From Prochlorococcus marinus str. MIT 0917 (lineage in GTDB: Bacteria; Cyanobacteriota; Cyanobacteriia; PCC-6307; Cyanobiaceae), in contig NZ_CP114784.1 in assembly GCF_027359575.1 (NCBI RefSeq), forward strand, positions 1,673,819 to 1,737,818: a stretch of DNA of 64,000 nt, read 5' to 3'. The notes beneath the pieces are model-generated. The model made no database searches. It saw nothing but the letters and a program-made list of their open reading frames with translations, and had not been told where the DNA came from. The position numbers were made by a program, and so were the translations under genes. Shown piece by piece: positions 28,412 to 37,178 of this stretch. Positions within the stretch are counted from its first letter, which is position 1; each line of letters starts with the position of its first letter.

Positions 28412-29716
28412 GTGCAATCCAATTCATTTGATAATCTACCTAAAATCAAGAAAAGAGATGCTATCAATATTCTTAGAAAACCAATTTCTGAAGTTAAGAT
28501 TTTAGCCGACTATTATAAAGCTGTATTTCACTTGGCAAATTTCCCTTGTGAAGAATCAGAAAACATACTTCTTGACTTTATTAAATATGACTGCGAAAAA
28601 CTTGAATATAAGATAGCAAAAAGAAAAGCGATAGAAGTACTTGCTATTTTTGATTGTAAAAGGGCTATACCAATTATTGCAGATTTTCTAAAACATGATG
28701 ATGATTATCTCATTGAGACATCTGTATGGGCATTAGGTAAACTTAAATGTGATGATATTTATATTATTAATAGTATTTGTTCAATATTGTATAAACAATT
28801 CAATAACAAAAGAGTAGTAATACAAACCTTAACTAAATTGGGAGTTAAAAACGAAATAGATAAGATAAGATCATTATCAACGGATATGCAATCCTCAAAT
28901 GGAGTTAAAGCAGCTTCTTTTACCGCATTAATAAAACTTTGTGGGGAAGAGGATAAGCTTAGTAATTTAAAGGATTTCTTGAGACTATCTAATCAAAATG
29001 ATAGACATTGCGCAGTTCAAGATATTATAAATGCTGGTCAAATAGCTGTTCTACCTTTTTTAATCAAGTCCCCAATTTCTCCATCATTTAAATTACAGGC
29101 AATAGACTCTCTTTGGATTGATGACATATTATTTTGCAAAAATATAAATATCCTTGATTGTATAGATTTAGTAATTATTGATGATCCAAAAAAGATAAAC
29201 ACATTAGATATTAATAATTTTAAAAAAGATTTAGCTTTTTTGATAGAGCAACTTTTTCATACTGACTTCAATAGATGTTATAAATCAATGAAGGAGTTAG
29301 AAAAATTCCCCTTAGATGAAGTTTTGTATCACCTAAATAATAATTGGGATAGAGCAAAATCAGATTATGGAGCAATATATTTCTTTATAAATGCATATAA
29401 AATATTATTAGCTAAGCAATTATATGATAAATCAATTTTAGATAAAGTAGATTTTTTATTATCAGACTATTGGCCTAATTATATGAAATTTAAATCTTCA
29501 GCAATAGAAATTCTGGGCTGTTTAAATGATGCTAAATTCTATAATAATATAAATAAATTTTCCGATGAGAGGCTTACACCTTATTGGAAAAATAGATATA
29601 CAGCTTTGCTTGTATTACAAAATAGGCAAATACATATTAAAAAAGATTTTGGTAAATCATTTCTCAATGATAGCAATAGATTTGTGAGATTAAAGGCGCA
29701 AGAAATTTGTTCTTAG
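28412..29716 (+). CDS. cpeY: Phycoerythrin alpha-subunit bilin lyase CpeY
   Basis: A 434-residue E/F-type lyase with HEAT-like repeats. The N-terminus DAINILRKPISEVKILADYY and VFHLANFPCEESE match the CpcE/CpeY start region, and AIPIIADFLKHDDDYLIETS and VWALGKLKCDD follow. CpeY attaches phycoerythrobilin to alpha Cys82 (Cys73 here), helped by CpeZ. The start is GTG at 28412. It is divergent from the CpeF-like gene and separated from it by about 170 AT-rich bases that must hold both promoters. Confidence 0.85.
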   Translation: MQSNSFDNLPKIKKRDAINILRKPISEVKILADYYKAVFHLANFPCEESENILLDFIKYDCEKLEYKIAKRKAIEVLAIFDCKRAIPIIADFLKHDDDYLIETSVWALGKLKCDDIYIINSICSILYKQFNNKRVVIQTLTKLGVKNEIDKIRSLSTDMQSSNGVKAASFTALIKLCGEEDKLSNLKDFLRLSNQNDRHCAVQDIINAGQIAVLPFLIKSPISPSFKLQAIDSLWIDDILFCKNINILDCIDLVIIDDPKKINTLDINNFKKDLAFLIEQLFHTDFNRCYKSMKELEKFPLDEVLYHLNNNWDRAKSDYGAIYFFINAYKILLAKQLYDKSILDKVDFLLSDYWPNYMKFKSSAIEILGCLNDAKFYNNINKFSDERLTPYWKNRYTALLVLQNRQIHIKKDFGKSFLNDSNRFVRLKAQEICS

Positions 29717-29748
29717 TCAATTTCTATTTTTAAAGATAAATAGAAGAT

Positions 29749-30348
29749 CTATACCCAATTCTCGTTGATGAAAAAATCAAAATTATCTAATTTTTTAAAT
29801 ATTAATGGTCCAAAGTCTGATCCCCAAATTTTTTTATCAGTTTCTATTTCATAACCAGAATCTTCAGCAATAAAACTATTTTTATTAACTGTAACTTCAC
29901 TTTTTACGTAAGTCTTATGTTTCCCATATTGTATATAGCATCTTAACCCTGGTTCTAAAGTTCCTGAAAAATTTCCTGGGCTTGTCTCTCTGAAATGCAT
30001 AGAACAACCAGACTTTTTATATAACTTATATTTAGATATTGTATCTAGAAGAGATATATCTAAAGCACCACCTGTGAATCTTTCTTTATCTTCAATCTTA
30101 TGATTACTTAAAATAAAAATTTCTTTTTCGTGGGATAATTTATTTATAGACTGTCTATATGGATTCCATATATCATGTTGATATCTCTGTTCTGAGTAAA
30201 AAGCAAAACATTTATATGTTTTAAAAAACAATGGTCGAATATGTATTTGAATATGCGCAAAGTTTTTTGGATTATCTAAGGCTTGCTCCTTATTGCTAAA
30301 TATGCCTGAAATTATCTTTGCAAATTCTAGTAAGTTTTTGTTGCTCAT
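29749..30348 (-). CDS. cpeT: Bilin lyase CpeT
   Basis: A 199-residue T-type lyase. These calycin-fold enzymes attach phycoerythrobilin to the beta Cys165 position (Cys163 in this CpeB). Visible are IHIRPLF, FYSEQRYQHDIWNPYRQ, the conserved GCSMHFRETSPGNFSGTLEPG, CYIQYGKHKTYVKSEV and the C-terminal KKIWGSDFGPLIFKK. It lies 14 bases downstream of cpeS on the same strand. Confidence 0.9.
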   Translation of the reverse strand: MSNKNLLEFAKIISGIFSNKEQALDNPKNFAHIQIHIRPLFFKTYKCFAFYSEQRYQHDIWNPYRQSINKLSHEKEIFILSNHKIEDKERFTGGALDISLLDTISKYKLYKKSGCSMHFRETSPGNFSGTLEPGLRCYIQYGKHKTYVKSEVTVNKNSFIAEDSGYEIETDKKIWGSDFGPLIFKKLDNFDFFINENWV

Positions 30349-30362
30349 CTTATAGATATAAT

Positions 30363-30896
30363 TTATTTTTTTATAGAACGAATTTCGGATGCATAAGATG
30401 TTTGCAGAATAGCTGATGAATCTATTGCTCTTGTTACAGAAGTTCTACTCCTTAAATTGTTTGATACAAACCAAATTCTTTCTTCGGTACAAATATGACT
30501 ATAGTCTGAATAAATAATTAGAGTTCCATCATCAAGAATTTTATATAATGATACTACTTGCACCGCTTCAGTATATCCAACACTCCTAATTATCTTTCCT
30601 TCTGTTTTAGAAATTTCTATTGGAACGAGTATGCTTTCACCAGAAGATGTTTCTTTTTGATTCTCTTCACCCCATTCACTTTTTGCTTGCCAATTAATTA
30701 GGAATGCTTTATTTTCTGCATTAGTATTTATTAAATTATCTTTTAAAAATTTAACAACTCTAGAATCGTTTCTTTTTGAAGGAACTATTTTTATTTTACT
30801 TCTTATTTCTTCAAACTCTTGAAATGCTAGTGAATGTCCGCTTCTCATTGAGTTCCATTCTCCAACGCTTTTTAAGAAAAACTCTTCAATATTCAT
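30363..30896 (-). CDS. cpeS: Bilin lyase CpeS
   Basis: A 177-residue S/U-type lyase, a lipocalin-like fold that attaches phycoerythrobilin to Cys82 of the beta subunit. The N-terminal FFLKSVGEWNSMRSGHSLAF and the C-terminal ERIWFVSNNLRSRTSVTRA with YASEIRSI are the family hallmarks. It stands between the linker gene and cpeT on the minus strand. With CpeT, CpeY/Z and the CpeF-like protein, every bilin site visible in CpeA and CpeB has a candidate lyase in this cluster. Confidence 0.92.
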   Translation of the reverse strand: MNIEEFFLKSVGEWNSMRSGHSLAFQEFEEIRSKIKIVPSKRNDSRVVKFLKDNLINTNAENKAFLINWQAKSEWGEENQKETSSGESILVPIEISKTEGKIIRSVGYTEAVQVVSLYKILDDGTLIIYSDYSHICTEERIWFVSNNLRSRTSVTRAIDSSAILQTSYASEIRSIKK

Positions 30897-30935
30897 CTAA
30901 TTTATTTGAGTTGAGATTAATTTATTTTTAGAAAA

Positions 30936-31721
30936 TTAAATAACTTGACAAATGTCACTTGTAGCAAAGGCTTTTGTTATCGCTGCAGTTTCTAGAAAAC
31001 TTTTTGTTTTAAAACTAATTGGAGAATTCCATGACCTCATGTAAGGAACTATATCTTCACCAAAAACATTATTATATTCATCAGAATCTATTAGAAAATC
31101 AATATGAGCTTCAAAACCTAGGTTATTTATAATATTAGAACTTTGAGCTACTTCGAGTTGACTTTTGATGGGCCTACCAAGAATATGTTTATATCTTAAC
31201 TTGATAGATTTATATTGACTAATACTATCAAAGTAGAAATTTCTATAAATAGTAGATTTACAAATTTTTCTCGTAAACTCTCTTACTGTTATATCACCAT
31301 TTCTTAGTTTCCTTTCAATATCAATTGGTCGCTCTGATTGCATTAAAGATAAGTTTCCAAAGATGTGTTTATACAATGCATTGATTGCTTCAAGTAATGC
31401 ATCATCATCATTAGGAACAAATTCATTGATTTGAAGTAAATTTATTTCATTGTTATTTTGTATTTTATAATTGTATGTATTTATCTTATTTCGCTTGTAA
31501 GAGCTCATAACATTGTTGTTTAGAAGGCTTGAGTTTGATTTAGGTTTTGTCGTAGATGTTGTGGTGAATTTATTTTTTTGACCGGGCATTGATGCACCTC
31601 TAATGTGTAAATTGTATGGTATTCTATTGCTTCCAGATATCCTGCTTTTATTATATTTAACTGGTTCTTTATTAATAGTTTCTGCTCCTATTCTTAATGC
31701 TTTAAATGGAATAGATAACAT
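30936..31721 (-). CDS. ppeC: Phycoerythrin-associated linker polypeptide
   Basis: A 261-residue protein with a non-conserved basic N-terminus of about 85 residues, followed by a phycobilisome linker domain (Pfam PBS_linker_poly type). Visible are ALLEAINALYKHIFGN, NGDITVREFTRKICKSTIYR, LRYKHILGRPIKSQLE and IDFLIDSDEYNNVFGEDIVPY. It is the only linker in the cluster and would connect phycoerythrin hexamers or attach them to the membrane. Cys is rare; whether it carries a bilin like gamma subunits is unknown. It is the first gene of the minus-strand linker-cpeS-cpeT set. Confidence 0.9.
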   Translation of the reverse strand: MLSIPFKALRIGAETINKEPVKYNKSRISGSNRIPYNLHIRGASMPGQKNKFTTTSTTKPKSNSSLLNNNVMSSYKRNKINTYNYKIQNNNEINLLQINEFVPNDDDALLEAINALYKHIFGNLSLMQSERPIDIERKLRNGDITVREFTRKICKSTIYRNFYFDSISQYKSIKLRYKHILGRPIKSQLEVAQSSNIINNLGFEAHIDFLIDSDEYNNVFGEDIVPYMRSWNSPISFKTKSFLETAAITKAFATSDICQVI

Positions 31722-31820
31722 ATGATTGATTTGTACTGGTCAATTTTAACAATACAGTTAGGCTAAATATAAATTTTGTGCATTTAATTCTCTTTATTAT
31801 TTAATTTCTTAATATTAGTA

Positions 31821-32480
31821 TCAACTGCCTTGGCTTTTACCTTGAGTTAAAGAAACCCTTTTTTTTATCAAACCACTAATAATAGCAAGTACAAACATAC
31901 CAACCATTGCAAATACGATATATATCTTATCCGCGAGTCCAGCTCCTATAGCAACTGCTACAGGGACAAAAATCAGAAGACAAAGAAGCAAAGCAGATGT
32001 AAATAGTCTCCACCTTGTTCTTCCTAGCCCTAATCCGTAGCTGAGGAAATCAAAAAGTCCTGTCATTAGAACCCCAGTCATTAGGAAGAAATTTCCTTCT
32101 AGTTGGTTTTGATTGAAACTTTCAATTCTTTTCATTGCTTTTATTCCAACCAAGCGACGCACAGGTTCACGTCCTAAATTTCTTGCTATCCAAAATGCCA
32201 CTTGGCACGATATAAAGTCAGCCAAAAAAATTGTTAAACAAGCAGTTTTGAAATCCAACAACCTTCCAGCAAGAATTGCATATGGGAGATTTGATATAAC
32301 AGGGAAGATAGTACTTATACCTCTAAGAATAAAGATTCCTAAAGGAGCCAAGATACCCATATCCTTAACAATCTGATTAATCTGTTCTTCCCATTCGATT
32401 ACAATAAAGTAGTAAAAGAGAGCAGCTGCCAATACGAAAAGCGCTATCAATAGGAATTTTCGTAATTTTTCCTTTCTCAA
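31821..32480 (-). CDS. TVP38/TMEM64-family (DedA-like, SNARE-associated) membrane protein
   Basis: A 219-residue integral membrane protein. It has an N-terminal helix (FLLIALFVLAAALFYYFIVI), the family core from PLGIFILRGISTIFPVISNL to GRLLDFKTACLTIFLADFIS, the glycine-rich GLFDFLSYGLGLGRTRWR and further C-terminal helices. Relatives are lipid scramblases or transporters. It borders the phycoerythrin cluster but has no evident link to it. The start ATG at 32480 follows a short AT-rich leader. Confidence 0.88.
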   Translation of the reverse strand: MRKEKLRKFLLIALFVLAAALFYYFIVIEWEEQINQIVKDMGILAPLGIFILRGISTIFPVISNLPYAILAGRLLDFKTACLTIFLADFISCQVAFWIARNLGREPVRRLVGIKAMKRIESFNQNQLEGNFFLMTGVLMTGLFDFLSYGLGLGRTRWRLFTSALLLCLLIFVPVAVAIGAGLADKIYIVFAMVGMFVLAIISGLIKKRVSLTQGKSQGS

Positions 32481-32645
32481 AGTTCACTCCTAGCTGTCTG
32501 TGATCAGATCTTAAAAGATTTCTAATTTAATTATCCTATTTAAAATGTATTTATTTTTATTAATCCATAATTTACGAGAAAATAATTAATCAATTTCATG
32601 AGTCTTGGCAAGATACTAAAATTAAATTTTAAAGCGTGAAACTTG

Positions 32646-33562
32646 ATGCACACATCTGCTGAAAAAAACTTGTTTACTTGAGGATCTGGCTTTGTAAGTT
32701 CTCATTTGGTTGATCGCTTAATGAAATCTGGAGAAAAAGTTATATGTTTGGATGATTTTTTACTGGGAGTCAAGAAAATATTGAACATTTGATTGGTCAT
32801 TCATCTTTTGAGCTTATGAATCATGACGTTACCAAGCCAGTCAAGCTTGATGTGGATAGGACTTGGCATTTTGCTTGTCCAGCTTCTCCAATTCATTATC
32901 AATTTAACCCTATTAAAACAACTAAAACGAGTTTTCTTGGGACTTACAATATGCTTGGATTAGCGAGGAGAGTTGGAGCTCGAATATTATTCGCGAGCAC
33001 TAGTCAAATTTATGGAAATCCCGAAACATATAATCATACTGAAAATATAACTTTAATTAAATCCTATAGGAATTCGTAGTTGCTCCGATGAGGGTAAACG
33101 TGTTGCCTAATAATTGTGTTATGACTATATGAGAATGAATGGTATTGAGATAAGAATTTCCAGAATATTTAATACCTTTGGTTCTAGAATGTTATTAAAT
33201 GACGGAATACTGTTTAGTAACTTATTAGTTCAATAAATAGATGTAAAGGACCTAACTATATATTGCAATGGTAATCAAACTATAAGCTTTTGTTTCGTTT
33301 GTTTTTTATTGATGGTTTAACTTTATTCATGAATTTTTCAAATATAGAACCAATTAATTTAGGCGATACTGAAGAATTATCTATTCTTTAAATTAATAAC
33401 TTAATGATAAAAGTAATTGAATAAGTAAATCTGAAATTTTTAGAAGAACTATTGTATGATCCTTAGATAATAAACCTTGAATTTATCTTTCAAAAAAGAA
33501 TTAAATTGGGATCACAAAATAATCTTGAAAGACTGATTAGAAATTATGAGAGAGTATTTTGA
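32646..33562 (+). pseudogene. Decayed UDP-glucuronate decarboxylase (UDP-xylose synthase-like)
   Basis: Translated pieces in successive frames match an extended short-chain dehydrogenase of the UDP-glucuronate decarboxylase type along its full length. In order: a NAD-binding start interrupted by an in-frame stop at 32679-32681 (in place of the Gly of the GGAGF-like motif), SSHLVDRLMKSGEKVICLDD, then in another frame FELMNHDVTKP and FACPASPIHYQFNPIKT, FLGTYNMLGLARRVGARILF and STSQIYGNPE. After a further frameshift near 33060 come PIGIRSCSDEGKRVA with stops, DYMRMNGIEIRISRIFNTFG and more. Multiple stops and shifts spread throughout indicate an old inactivation. The intact sugar epimerase follows at 33684. 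Confidence 0.85.
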
Positions 33563-33683
33563 AATGAAATTAACCTTTGTAAAAACTAAATAAGTAATTA
33601 ACTATTATAAATTTAAAAAGTTAATCACTATGATGCTATGATCATAGTGAAAATGTTTATTCTTAGTAAATTATAATAAACAC

Positions 33684-34730
33684 ATGAATTTAAAGCCGAG
33701 TGATGAGACAATTCTTGTAACAGGTGCTGCAGGTTTTATTGGTGCGGCTTTAGTAAAAGCTCTTCTTACTTTGGATTGTAAAGTTATAGGTATTGATAAC
33801 TTGAATGACTATTATTCTATTTCCTTAAAGAGATCTAGATTAACAGAAATTGAGAAAGTTTCCACGAAAAATGGAGAATGGTTTTTTCATGAGATTCCTA
33901 TAGAAGATAATAAAGTATTGCAAGATATAATTAATAGATACAATCCAAAAGTTTTTGTTCATCTTGCCGCGCAAGCTGGTGTTCGTTATTCAATAACAAA
34001 TCCTGCTGCATATATACAAAGTAATTTGGTAGGTTTTGCAAATGTACTTGAAGGATGTAGGCAGAATAAGATTCCTCATTTGATTTATGCATCTAGCAGT
34101 TCTGTTTATGGTGGCAATAAAAATCTTCCTTTCTATGAAGAACAAGCAGTAAATCATCCAGTGAGTTTATATGCCGCGACTAAGAAATCTAATGAATTAA
34201 TGGCCCATACCTATAGCCACTTATATGACTTGCCAACAACTGGGCTTCGATTCTTTACCGTTTATGGCCCATGGGGAAGACCAGATATGGCTCCAATGAT
34301 TTTTGCGAGATCAATTTTAAATAATGAGCCAATCCAAGTATTTAATCACGGCAGAATGAAGAGGGATTTTACATACATTGATGATGTCGTAGAAGGGATA
34401 ATTCGTTGTTGCTTCAAGAAAGCAAGAGTTGATGATCATTTTAATCCTCTTACTCCTAACCCTTCAACGTCATCTGCACCTTATAGAATTTTTAATATAG
34501 GTAATTCACATCCAATTCAACTCACATATTTTATAGAGTTATTAGAGAAGAATTTAGGAAAGAAAGCTATAAAGAATTTTCAACCTATACAGCCAGGAGA
34601 TGTGGTTTCAACTGCTGCAAGGATGGACTTGCTTAATTCATGGGTAGAATACAAACCAACGACATCCATAGAGAATGGTATTAAATTGTTTTCTGAATGG
34701 TACTTAGATTATTTTAAAAATACGTATTGA
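33684..34730 (+). CDS. UDP-glucuronate 4-epimerase-like NAD-dependent epimerase
   Basis: A 348-residue extended SDR. The Rossmann motif is LVTGAAGFIGAALVKALL, the IDNLNDYYSISLKRSRL segment is typical of UDP-glucuronate/galacturonate epimerases, LAAQAGVRYSITNPAAYIQS follows, and the catalytic pair is in SLYAATKKSNELMAH. The C-terminal FRFF-like TVYGPWGRPDMAP and RDFTYIDDVVEGI are also conserved. It probably converts UDP-glucuronate to UDP-galacturonate for surface polysaccharide. Directly upstream lies a dead UDP-glucuronate decarboxylase that would have used the same substrate. Confidence 0.93.
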   Translation: MNLKPSDETILVTGAAGFIGAALVKALLTLDCKVIGIDNLNDYYSISLKRSRLTEIEKVSTKNGEWFFHEIPIEDNKVLQDIINRYNPKVFVHLAAQAGVRYSITNPAAYIQSNLVGFANVLEGCRQNKIPHLIYASSSSVYGGNKNLPFYEEQAVNHPVSLYAATKKSNELMAHTYSHLYDLPTTGLRFFTVYGPWGRPDMAPMIFARSILNNEPIQVFNHGRMKRDFTYIDDVVEGIIRCCFKKARVDDHFNPLTPNPSTSSAPYRIFNIGNSHPIQLTYFIELLEKNLGKKAIKNFQPIQPGDVVSTAARMDLLNSWVEYKPTTSIENGIKLFSEWYLDYFKNTY

Positions 34731-34764
34731 AGAATTATTTTGGTTTTTTCTGATTATTTATAAC

Positions 34765-34995
34765 TTAGGCTAGTCCTAATAATTTAATTCTGAAGAGAGC
34801 AACATTTTTTGATTGGATTGGATTAGAAATTAGAAAAGGGTGATTTTTAATCTTTTCAAAAGCTATTTCAATCTTTTCATCTATTTCTACATCTTTATTA
34901 GTTCCTAGATCACAATCCTTCCAGGCTGCATCAAAGGACATTGCAAAACTATCAGCATTATCATATAAATTTTCACTAGATGCTTCTAAATTCAT
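34765..34995 (-). CDS. Hypothetical acidic protein
   Basis: A 76-residue, net acidic protein with no recognised domain (N-terminus MNLEASSENLYDNADSFAMS; C-terminus NVALFRIKLLGLA). It is convergent with the epimerase gene. It may be a short lineage-specific gene; coding status rests on the open frame and ATG alone. Confidence 0.4.
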   Translation of the reverse strand: MNLEASSENLYDNADSFAMSFDAAWKDCDLGTNKDVEIDEKIEIAFEKIKNHPFLISNPIQSKNVALFRIKLLGLA

Positions 34996-35402
34996 AAGAA
35001 TAGAATCAAATCTTTAAATCATTTTAACTCCTTAATAGGATATTAAAAATATCCTATTCTTTGCAATATAGTTAATCATTATTTATTTTGGTCTATAAAG
35101 ACTATCTCAGTATGATTTTTGATTTATAAGCTAAATAAAGCATTTGGAGATAAATGATATGAAAACCAACATAAATTATGATTATTGTATAAAATATAAT
35201 TGATTATCAACTATTGATTTTGCCAGATATTAACGATCTTTTAGTTTTATTTATTATTGTATTCATTTTACTTGTGAACTTCTTTCGAAGAAATCGAAAT
35301 TAGAATCGTCAAATTTTATTAATGTTTTAAGAAAAAAAATTACTTAGTCTTTGAAGATTATCAAATATAGTAAAAGTATTTAATATGTAATATTCTTAAA
35401 AA
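34996..35402. other. AT-rich intergenic stretch with one possible tiny membrane ORF
   Basis: No conserved gene is seen. On the plus strand at 35220-35303 a TTG-initiated frame encodes 27 residues: a short acidic start, a hydrophobic run (LLVLFIIVFILLV) and a basic tail (FFRRNRN). This is the pattern of a small single-helix protein. Without an ATG or clear ribosome site it remains doubtful. Confidence 0.3.
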
Positions 35403-35567
35403 CTAAGAGTCTCTAAGAGTTGTTCCCAGTCTCAATGCTAAAACCCCCGCAAAAATAACCATTAAAAATGATATACCAGCAAGATCAGGTGAATTTATAC
35501 CTAGACCTGAGGAGAAATCGACTTTAGAAAGATCAAATGTACTTTGAACTCCGAGTAAAAGGTTCAT
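35403..35567 (-). CDS. Small single-helix membrane protein (54 aa)
   Basis: An ATG at 35567 opens a 54-residue frame: an amphipathic N-terminus (MNLLLGVQSTFDLSKVDF), then GINSPDLAGISFLMVIFAGV forming one transmembrane helix, then ALRLGTTLRDS. The clean composition, the ATG and the -LRLGTTLRDS tail look like a real small photosynthetic-membrane-type protein, but I cannot match it to a named Psb, Pet or Ndh subunit. It is too short for ordinary gene finders. Confidence 0.6.
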   Translation of the reverse strand: MNLLLGVQSTFDLSKVDFSSGLGINSPDLAGISFLMVIFAGVLALRLGTTLRDS

Positions 35568-35766
35568 AATCTCTTAACTACTAGTTTCTTTTATGCTAAC
35601 TCAAGATTGAAATGATCTTTTAATTTTCGAGCTTCAAGTATCAACTCTTATGCAGTTTTGTAATAATTATGTTTTGTCTCCTTATCAACTTAGGACTTAA
35701 ATGCCTTTTAGTTTCATAGGATGGGCAGGTAAATTCAGAAATCAAAAGTATTGCTAATACTGTCCT

Positions 35767-35857
35767 AGGCATTAAAAATAGCCTTTTTGGAGGTGCTTTG
35801 AATATTCAAATAATCCTATTTGAATGGTTCCAGGACTCAGATTTGAACTGGGGGACA
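35767..35857 (-). repeat. Degenerate copy of the tRNA-Phe 3' end plus terminator (attachment-site remnant)
   Basis: Bases 35823-35857 match 42701-42734 of the intact tRNA-Phe region with two substitutions and one inserted G. They cover the encoded CCA, the acceptor 3' strand and the T arm. Further left, aggcattaaaaa (35767-35778) matches 42669-42680 exactly, and a degraded hairpin with ggtgctt is shared, so the copy also includes the tRNA's terminator. Both copies are in the same orientation, as expected for att sites at the two ends of an island integrated into the tRNA 3' end. Confidence 0.75.
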
Positions 35858-35888
35858 TTTACAGAAAACTCCTTTAAAACATCATATT

Positions 35889-35948
35889 TGGTATGAAAGG
35901 ATATGAAAAAGCACTATTTTTGGAGGTTTTTCATACAATTCCATACCT
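35889..35948. repeat. Imperfect inverted repeat near the left island junction
   Basis: Arms of about 24 bases, built around ggtatg..tatgaaaaa and its complement tttttcata..catacc, are separated by roughly 14 bases, with several mismatches. The position about 40 bases inside the tRNA remnant suggests a recombinase-binding or regulatory site. That is inference only. Confidence 0.45.
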
Positions 35949-36201
35949 GTACCTTTCTTAGGAATGTTTCTGTTTCTTATTTCAGACTCATAGGTATGGA
36001 AGTTCTGGGGACTTTTAGTAGCTTCAAAACTTCAAGAAGAGTGGAATACAGACTCATAGAGGCTAGAAATGGTTCAATTCTTCCGTTATCTATGCCTTAA
36101 AGAGAAAACATGAAATATATGTAAGAATTAAATAGGTAATAAACCAACATTTCCCTAAAAAAATCAAAGTTTGGGGTAAATTACTATACTTTTTGATAAC
36201 T

Positions 36202-36807
36202 TCAGAGCATAATCTTCTTCAAGACGAATTCAATTGCACACTCTCCTATTGGAGTCATACTTTGATCAAATCTGGGAATATTTATTTTCTGGTTTAAGTT
36301 GTATCTGAATGTCGCATCAAGCAATTCAATTTTTTTAATTTCAATAGGCAAGGAAGTATTTGACAACATTTGGATTAAATTAATACTTTTATTAGACCAT
36401 GATTTTTTTTTGTGTATTGTAAACGTATGCTTGTGATCGTGATTGAATGTTGATGGGAATATCCCTTGCTCATAAAGGTCCTCATCGGGAATAGTGCAAA
36501 CAAGATGACCACCAGGTTTTAATATTCTTATCCAATTGTCAAGTGATATATAAGGATTCACCGTGTGCTCTAAGCAATGTGATGAATAAACAAAATCGAA
36601 ATAGTTATCTTCAATACTCTCCATTAATTGAGCATCTCCATCGGGTGTATCCCATGCTCGGCAAGAGTTCATTAAAGGAAAAAATTCGCCATACTGTGAT
36701 AAACAATCTTCACCTGATCCTATATCAATGCCGTTCCCGACTATATATCTTGTCCCATATCTAGAATCTTTTATTTTGTGAAAAATAGATTTGCTAGTTT
36801 CGTGCAT
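36202..36807 (-). CDS. SAM-dependent methyltransferase (type 11)
   Basis: A 201-residue class I methyltransferase. The SAM-binding motif I is VGNGIDIGSGEDCL, motif II/III is YFDFVYSSHCLEHTVNPY and the post-motif is WIRILKPGGHLVCTIPDEDL. The substrate is unknown; relatives modify sugars or small molecules made by surface glycan clusters. It is the leftmost gene of the island and is transcribed away from the TPR/dioxygenase genes. Confidence 0.88.
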   Translation of the reverse strand: MHETSKSIFHKIKDSRYGTRYIVGNGIDIGSGEDCLSQYGEFFPLMNSCRAWDTPDGDAQLMESIEDNYFDFVYSSHCLEHTVNPYISLDNWIRILKPGGHLVCTIPDEDLYEQGIFPSTFNHDHKHTFTIHKKKSWSNKSINLIQMLSNTSLPIEIKKIELLDATFRYNLNQKINIPRFDQSMTPIGECAIEFVLKKIML

Positions 36808-37178
36808 ATTGATCTCACGTTATGTATAGATTCTCATATTGGTATATGAATTAAATATTTACTACATATTAATTTGCAGAAATAATCAAAAAATACAGTA
36901 CTTTATAGTCTCTTTTTGAACCTTGATTTCCATAACAGTACATTTTTGAGGAGTTTTGTCTGATTAAAGAGCCATTCATAAGTACTGGTGATAAAAAGAC
37001 TTGCCAAAGAATATCATTCAAGGAGAAGCAAGCAGTTAAATCATTAGCGTTAGAATTTTTGCAGAAAGATTCTGGTTAGTAGATATGTAAGCAACTTCAG
37101 GAAACCAACCAATTTGAATTATCTGCTTGTCTTTAGTAGTAAAATTGGAAACACAAAAAATATAAAATATAAGAAAAG
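36808..37178. other. Intergenic region upstream of the TPR-dioxygenase module
   Basis: 371 AT-rich bases between the divergent methyltransferase and TPR genes. It should hold promoters for both. A short plus-strand frame around 36955-37079 (reading LIKEPFISTGDKKTC and onward) has no acceptable start codon and may be a gene remnant; no gene is called. Confidence 0.4.

Larger units (their letters stand above)
35568..36201. other. Left junction of the tRNA-Phe island: no supported gene
   Basis: This non-coding stretch holds the tRNA-Phe 3'-end remnant (35767-35857) and a 24-base imperfect inverted repeat (about 35889-35948). An open frame at 35903-36100 (65 codons) has no recognisable domain, crosses the inverted repeat and is not accepted as a gene. 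It may include the remains of an integrase region. Confidence 0.5.

Noticed and set aside
32789-33079. 97-codon ORF considered as a stand-alone small epimerase
   Set aside because: Homologous sequence continues on both sides in other frames, so it is one piece of a decayed full-length gene.
35903-36100. 65-codon plus-strand ORF next to the tRNA-Phe remnant
   Set aside because: It has no recognisable domain, an amino acid composition unlike its neighbours, and an inverted repeat running through its start. It could be an integrase remnant, but no integrase motif (R..HxxR..Y) is visible.
36955-37079. Short frame upstream of the first TPR gene
   Set aside because: It has no acceptable start codon and a stop just upstream. 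At best it is a gene fragment.
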